Shown here one piece after another: positions 58,505 to 64,000 of a stretch of 64,000 bases of DNA. Under the pieces are notes generated by a model that saw nothing but the letters and a program-made list of their open reading frames with translations, did no database searches and had not been told where the DNA came from. Position 1 is the first letter of the stretch, and each line of letters opens with the position of its first letter. Position numbers and translations under genes: made by a program. Where the stretch lies: NCBI GenBank assembly GCA_963693085.1, contig OY856413.1:748426056-748490055 (forward strand), written 5' to 3'. The DNA is from Alisma plantago-aquatica. Lineage: Eukaryota > Streptophyta > Magnoliopsida > Alismatales > Alismataceae.

Positions 58505-59097
58505 ACTTGCTTAATGAGTTGAATAAGCTTAATTATCATAATTTAATTTTTATAACCTTGTGATATGCTTTGAAATCATAATACAACCTTAAGTTTCAAA
58601 TTTGGTCCAATTTGGACACTGGTTGAGCAAGTTATGCAATTTTATGCACATTTTGGACTTTTCTGCAATTTACCCAATTGAGAGGTTTTCTTTACAATTT
58701 ATCACTTGCATTATGTTATTTGGATATTCTATCATCATTCTTGAGCTTTTTGAGCCATGGTTCACCTATTTAAACCTTGTTTGAAGGTGTTTTCTCTAAT
58801 GGTATTTTAGGGTTTACCCCTTCATGGATGAGCAACATGTAGTAGCTATCAACTAATGAATTATTTGTTTTGCTTGGAAATTCAAGAAACGAGGGATAAT
58901 CATGTCTTTATAGAAGTTGGGTGAGCTTATTTTGTGTGTGCTTTTATATTCTTAATGGTTTAAGGCCATGGACATTTGGAAAGATACTAGAATTTCAACT
59001 TTTTCTTTTTCTTTATCTTAAAGTTTCATATACTTATCCCTAAGCACAAAAATGAGCCATTTTCTCTCCACCAATTCCCTCCTTCTATAAAACTCTT
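58505..59097. other. Spacer after the LINE, no gene recognised
   Basis: AT-rich sequence. A 60-codon frame at 58602-58784 has no recognisable domain. The sharp change at 58504 marks the LINE breakpoint. Confidence 0.35.
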
Positions 59098-59650
59098 TCT
59101 CCCTCTAGGTAACTAAGAAGTAAACCTAAAATATGGATCTTAATTTGATGATTAATCCTTTTTTGTAGAAAGAGGGCTTAGAGTACACCTAATTTCCTGC
59201 TTCAAATCTCGACTATTTCTTTTTTGAGTCAATAGATTTCTTAATTATATCCAGTGCACTTTGCATATTCTCTTTGTCACCAAAAGTTAGTCTCAATTTT
59301 AATAAAACATTTAACAAAAGGTGCTATGGAACAGCTAGCAGCATTAGGTAATAGATCTGAATGTGGTGTTCTATAACCAATGTCACGGAGATAAAAAAAG
59401 GTGTGCACGATTACAATATTTTGATCAATAACTACTGGTTGTGTATCCCCATATGTTAATATATGGATGGTTGTGGAAGATTTCTTTGCAATATCCTGTG
59501 ATTATTGAAAGACATCCTCTTTTTTCAATGTTTGGACAATGTGTGAATGTGATAAATCCCAAAAGGACTAGTTCTAACTTTTGGGAGGCAAATGGTTGAC
59601 TTGGTCATGAGATCCTTTTGGTCAGCATGAATGTAAAAAAATTATATTCC
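59098..59650. repeat. Direct duplication, copy 1
   Basis: Starts ctctaggtaactaagaag and ends with cttggtcatgagatccttttggtc. It aligns with 60352-61065 but lacks a central segment of about 200 bp present there. Shared words include gatttcttaattatatc, actttgcatattct and aggtaatagatctgaat (copy 2 aggtaatggatctgaat). Confidence 0.85.
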
Positions 59651-60351
59651 ACTAGTCAAGTATTGTTGTAGCATTGATATTATAGTGACTAATAATAAAA
59701 CCTCATGGGTCATAATATTATATATGTGATGCAGAGATACATGATAAGAAATTGATGAACTATATACCACTGAAGTAAAGATGATATGAGGATCTGTATA
59801 TTCATGTGACTATCATCATTCATAGTGGATAGGTTTGGTGTTTTTTTAGTGACATCTTGATCTTAATGAGTTAATCAATGATTGGGAAAGTTTTTTGATC
59901 ATGGATCAACAATTCAAGCAATCGACGCTATCCTTACTCAGTTAGTGTATACAGTAATACCCACAGTCAATTGAACAGTGTTCGCGAGACATGTTTTTCT
60001 TCTTTTAGCCACCAAGCGTCATGAAAAATGAGCACTTTGTTATTGTTCTCTTAGCTTGCACAAGTTTTATCATGCAACATCAGTAATTCCATCTTCTTTC
60101 CATTTGATTGAAATCTCAACCATAGCCACATTCCTTTTCCTATATTTCTAGTTTCATCATTCTATCTCTATTTTTCTTCTTGTTTAATTGTTCCTCCAAG
60201 TCAAATTCATTTAAGTTTCCATCATTGGCGGAATCATTCCTAAGCTTCCCCTGGGGATGAAACATGAAATTTTGTATGAACCTTTGTTTTTGTTTGATAT
60301 GAAAAAAGGTTGTTTGTTGCTTGTAATTGCATCATATGTAACTTCATCTAT
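59651..60351. other. Sequence between the two duplicated copies, no gene
   Basis: Nothing recognised on either strand. Confidence 0.35.
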
Positions 60352-61065
60352 CCTCTAGGTAACTAAGAAGGGATCCTAAAATATGGACCTTAGTTTGATG
60401 ATTCTACTTTTTTGTAGAAATAGGGCTAGAATAAACCCACTCTCCTACTCCAAACTCACACTTTATTTTTTAGTCTGTAGATTTCTTAATTATATCTAGT
60501 ACACTTTGCATATTCTTCTTGTCCCCGAAAAGTTATTCTCTTGTTTTAAGAAACCATTTAAGAAAAGGTGGTATGGAACATCTTATAAGATTAGGTAATG
60601 GATCTGAATTTGCTCTTCTATAACTAATGTCACAGACATAAAAAAGATATGGATGATTACAATGCACTGATCAATAACAACTATTGTGAATCTCTATATG
60701 CCAGTTTTGGGATGGTTTTCAAAGGTTGTATTGCAATATCCTTTTTTATCACAAGATCTTAAGCACTGCTTATGTGGTTCACCCCTCCATCTTGTATATC
60801 TTTAGTAATCTCCCTCTCATATATTTCCTTCAACCAAAGAGGACACTCATCGAACTATACATACTCCTAGTTACTTTGCAAATGCTTCTTGGCTAAGTTA
60901 TATGCAATCATATTACACTTCCTCCTTTGATTATTAAAAGATGTCATCTTTTTACATTGCTTAGGACAGCTTGTGGATGTGTTAAATCCCAAAAGGACTA
61001 GGTTTAACCTTTCAGAGGAAAATGTTTGACTTGGTCATGATATTCTTTTGGTCAATATCAATAAT
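60352..61065. repeat. Direct duplication, copy 2, with RNase H-like tail on the minus strand
   Basis: The fuller copy of the repeat. On the minus strand about 60940-60760 reads RRKCNMIAYNLAKKHL...DECPLWLKEIYEREI. This resembles the closing segment of the plant RNase H domain found at the C-terminus of some LINEs and related proteins (N..AH.LAk.......W....P..L......). Both copies are probably 3' ends of a LINE or pseudogene. No polyA or intact frame remains. Confidence 0.55.
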
Positions 61066-61102
61066 GATAATAATAATAATATATAATTATTATTATTATC
61101 AT
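61064..61102. repeat. 39-bp AT-only palindrome
   Basis: GATAATAATAATAAT-atata-ATTATTATTATTATC, extended by at/at. A trinucleotide run mirrored into a perfect fold-back, directly after the duplicated copy 2. Confidence 0.85.
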
Positions 61103-61129
61103 ACTAAGTATGAGGACTCATTTTTATTC

Positions 61130-61590
61130 TCTTCGTGTTCTACGTGTTCTGGCTTTTCATGTGTCTTATGTAAGTTTGCTTTGTTCTCTTTATATGGTTT
61201 TTGTTTAGCGTTAGTAACCTTGATGCCAACTTTGTTTATCTGTTCTTCATTCTTTTTTGAGCCAATTAAGGGCTGAGTGTCTTCGGTTCTTCATCCTTTT
61301 TAGAGCCAACATAAGGGTACCTTTATAGATCCAATGCTTGCATTAGGTTGACTGAAAATTGAGTTTGTCAGTACCTTTAGAGCTCCAATGCTTCTGTCAA
61401 GTTGACTGAAAATAGAGTTTGTCTGCGTTATCTAGCTTTTTCCTAGCATTAACCCTGAATCTAGATGGAGAAATCCAATACTCAAATACAACTTTAGCCA
61501 TCTGTTCTTTATCACTTCTTGAGAAAAATGGATGGTCAAGTGCCTTTCAGAATTCCATGGCTTCATCCTTGTTGAACAAGAAAGAGTTTG
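61130..61590 (-). pseudogene. Unrecognised coding-like frame with 18-codon tandem repeat
   Basis: The minus strand from about 61570 reads DEAMEF, KALDHPFFSRSDKEQMAKVV and FEYWISPSRFRVNARKKL with one stop. Two tandem units of the form DKL(Y/N)FQST-stop-(Q/C)KHW..KGT follow. A Lys/Glu-rich stretch comes next (EEPKTLSP in one frame). It looks like former protein-coding sequence, but I cannot place it. A retrotransposon gag or a host gene fragment are both possible. Confidence 0.35.
61317..61424. repeat. 54-bp tandem duplication (two units)
   Basis: Units 61317-61370 and 61371-61424 both begin gtaccttta and end gagtttgtc(a/t), differing at about ten positions. 54 bp is 18 codons, in frame with the minus-strand coding-like reading. 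Confidence 0.88.
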
Positions 61591-61790
61591 ATCGTCATTA
61601 TCTAGATCTACCAATTGTCATCACAATAGGAGTATGCATCTGCAAGCATAAGGTTGTATCCACGACTGGGAGAGCTTGCATTTGTTGTATTTTTGGAAAC
61701 CACTAAAAATGTTGGGACACAACAATATGGCCCAACTTATGCATACCAACTCCTCAACTGATGTGCATGTTCAACACATAATTTTGAATT

Positions 61791-62960
61791 TGTTGGTGTA
61801 TATGCCCTAGAAGCCAATCACTAGATGTTGGATATAGGGATATTTTTTTACTTTTGATTTGATTATTAAGGAAAATTATAATTTATTGATGTGCATTTGA
61901 TATTAATATACATAATAAATGTCTATAGAATAACCTGTTAAAAGACATGTGACTTCAAGTAACTGATTTGGATATAAGATCCTAATAGATGCTAAGAACA
62001 ATATTCTTAAAAGTCCTAGTCAAATATTATTGTGGATTAGATAACGATAATACATGTCAGACTAGTATGTGTGGTGACTGATGACCATGTCTCATGGGTC
62101 ATAGGTATTGGATACCAAGTCAGACACATAGGTACTTGTTAGAGATCAAGAGTATAGGACAGAAGCCCTTAGAGTTCTTCATGGACCTTTATATGGTAGT
62201 TATAGTCATAATCAACTCACAAATATGAGAATGGTGTTGTTGTCCTTTGGCCTAAAGTCACTCAAATGATGGTATGAGAATCATCATGTTGTGATACTAC
62301 CCAACCTGATCTAGAAGAAGGTCTCCATAAAGGTGGTGATTGGGTTTGATGAGAATATTCTTTCATTGTGAGTGTTATAGAAGGAATTTATCCCTCCCAT
62401 ATAAAGGGGGTGATATCCAAGGCCTCTTTATAAGTGAGACTAGAGAAACACATAGACATGATAATGCTAGTCAATAAATGATATATAGTGGGTTAATATG
62501 TATCTTGCTAGTATACTTGAAGAACAAGGAATTTAGATTGATATGTAATAAAAATGATGTGTCCATGCCTCTAGTTCAATCAAGATGACTGTGATAAAGG
62601 ATTATGCAACAAGGTAGCATTGGTCATTGATGGTTTAGTATTGTCTAACTTACATTACTACTTGGTCATTAATGATGTGTTACTAGATATGTCTCATTGC
62701 TTATGGATCATAATTTTGATTACTGAAAATATTTCTAACATCATATGGTGCCTACAGGGTCACACACATAGAGATAGTTTGAAGAAATACTAACTTGGAC
62801 CTTATTGTAATAAATAAAATAAATTTGGGGACCTAAAATTAATGTTTGAGGACCTAAATAAAATACAAATCCAGACTTAACAAAAAAGCTAGAAGTTAGT
62901 TACCCTCCCCTTGAGAAATAGGATGTCTACATGACACTAGGACTCATAGAAATGGTATGT
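61791..62960 (+). repeat. LTR fragment (copy D) related to the BARE/Angela-like family, plus strand
   Basis: Begins TGTTGGTGTATATGCCCTAGAAG, the typical start of this LTR group, and stays collinear with the reverse complement of copies A-C. Shared words include acacataggtac, gtataggacaga, ataaaggtggtga and agagaaacaca. It may extend through the 63-kb microsatellite towards 63.65 kb. No internal region or second LTR is in the window. Confidence 0.7.
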
Positions 62961-63051
62961 TCTGTAGGATGCAGCGCATGGTGGATTCCCTCTTTCTGTG
63001 AGTGATTCCATAGTATGGCCAAATAGGGTTTACAAAACCTTAATTCTCCAC

Positions 63052-63053
<2 letters not shown>

Positions 63054-63133
<80 letters not shown>

Positions 63134-63174
63134 GTGTGTGTGTGTATATCTATGTGTGTGTGTATGTATGTATG

Positions 63175-63219
<45 letters not shown>

Positions 63220-63290
63220 TTATTTATTTATTTATAATTATATATATATATATATGTGTGTGTGTTTGTTTGTTTGTGTGTGTGTGTGTC
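63054..63290. repeat. Compound microsatellite (TA)n/(TG)n/(TTTA)n
   Basis: Long TA runs interrupted by tgtgtg, tatg and tttattta tracts. Frames across it are artefacts. Confidence 0.95.
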
Positions 63291-64000
63291 TGAGGAGGTT
63301 ATTAGGGCTTGCACTCATGTCTTCTCACTATTGCCTTCAAATTTTGAGAAACCCTAACAGCAACTCAGAGATACAAAGAAGGAGAGGAGGATACTAGAAA
63401 ATCTGACCATCTTGAAGAACTTGTGTGGATAGTGTGGAGATGAGTTTGCATGTTAAATTTGTTAAGGACAAAGATCTTATAGTACAACACGCAAATCAAG
63501 GTGGTGGTAGAATAAAGCACTTTGTCACAGGCATTGACAGTGGAATGACACAATCTTCCAAGCACTCAAACTCACAAGAAGGTCTCCAAGGTGGAACACT
63601 ATGACACTCCATAGAGATAATGCAAATGAGCCAAAAGTCTCTAGGACAGAACAACATTATTGTAATGACCACATTTGTGTTTAATTGGTAAACTAGGGTT
63701 TACCTGAATGATTACATGCTTGATTAGATTGAACTTAGTTTAGACTTGATTAATGATAGTATATCAATTGTGATTTTTCATACCTAAGAAGAAACTCTAA
63801 ATATGATTTTAGTTTGAAGAATTAGGGTTTGAAAAATGTAAACCCTAATCAGAAAAAATTAGGGTTTTGATAGTACATGAATATGGAATTTGATTAGGAT
63901 AGTAGTGTGGTAAATGATTTTTCATATTTTCTAAAAATTTTGTATTTAATTGAATTTTGGAAATAATATGTATAAATCAATCATTCATATTGGAGAAAAT
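63291..64000. other. Possible LTR 3' part and flank, no gene
   Basis: 63291-63660 could be the transcribed end of LTR copy D (inference from position). At 63663 tgtaatgaccac resembles the start of a gypsy LTR, which then runs off the window. No gene recognised. Confidence 0.3.

Overview
The window looks like plant nuclear heterochromatin. It is AT-rich, full of stop codons, and built almost entirely of LTR retrotransposons, LINEs and one SINE inserted into one another. I found no intact host gene, rRNA, tRNA gene or CRISPR array. The element types (Ty1/copia of two groups, a Ty3/gypsy chromovirus-type element, a non-autonomous element with a tRNA-Asp primer site, L1-type and RTE-type LINEs, a tRNA-derived SINE with a T-rich tail) point to a flowering plant with a large genome. 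I cannot name the species.

Tower 1 (626-24574) is a three-level nest. The outermost and most decayed layer is a Ty1/copia element on the minus strand (LTRs 626-851 and 24348-24574). Its gag, protease and integrase lie at 23.9-20.3 kb and its reverse transcriptase (RT) and RNase H at 2.7-0.9 kb. The two halves are separated by a 17.6-kb Ty3/gypsy element on the plus strand (2752-20329, LTRs of about 3.2 kb). That element is flanked by a perfect 5-bp target duplication (tatgt) and keeps decayed integrase and a chromovirus-like 3' tail. It is itself split by a 6.8-kb non-autonomous element (8626-15427, LTRs of about 1.8 kb) that has no pol but carries an acidic coding frame.

The spacer at 24.6-28.4 kb holds a LINE RT scrap and a well-preserved SINE (26098-26258) with a 12-bp perfect target duplication.

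Tower 2 (about 28.46-48.36 kb, all minus strand) is a four-level nest. The endonuclease end of an RTE-type LINE (48.36-46.75 kb) and its RT end (30.2-28.46 kb) are separated by an L1-type LINE (about 46.7-30.5 kb). The L1 ORF2 is split by a BARE/Angela-like copia element (31631-42495, LTRs of about 2 kb, near-perfect target duplication). That element's RT is in turn split by a solo LTR of its own family (34579-36760, 5-bp duplication aaata).

The right part (48.4-64 kb) holds AT/GT microsatellites, an LTR-like block with a striking array of short hairpins (54.24-54.37 kb), a plus-strand L1 LINE (54.9-58.5 kb), a roughly 0.5-0.7 kb direct duplication with an RNase H-like tail, an unrecognised coding-like frame with an 18-codon tandem duplication, and a plus-strand LTR related to the copia family of tower 2.

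The most interesting recurring signal is that three unrelated LTR-type sequences carry arrays of short inverted-repeat words. In at least two of these the arms differ between units or copies while the core is kept, which suggests selection on structure or on a palindromic binding site. In two of them the array lies just upstream of the TATA box.
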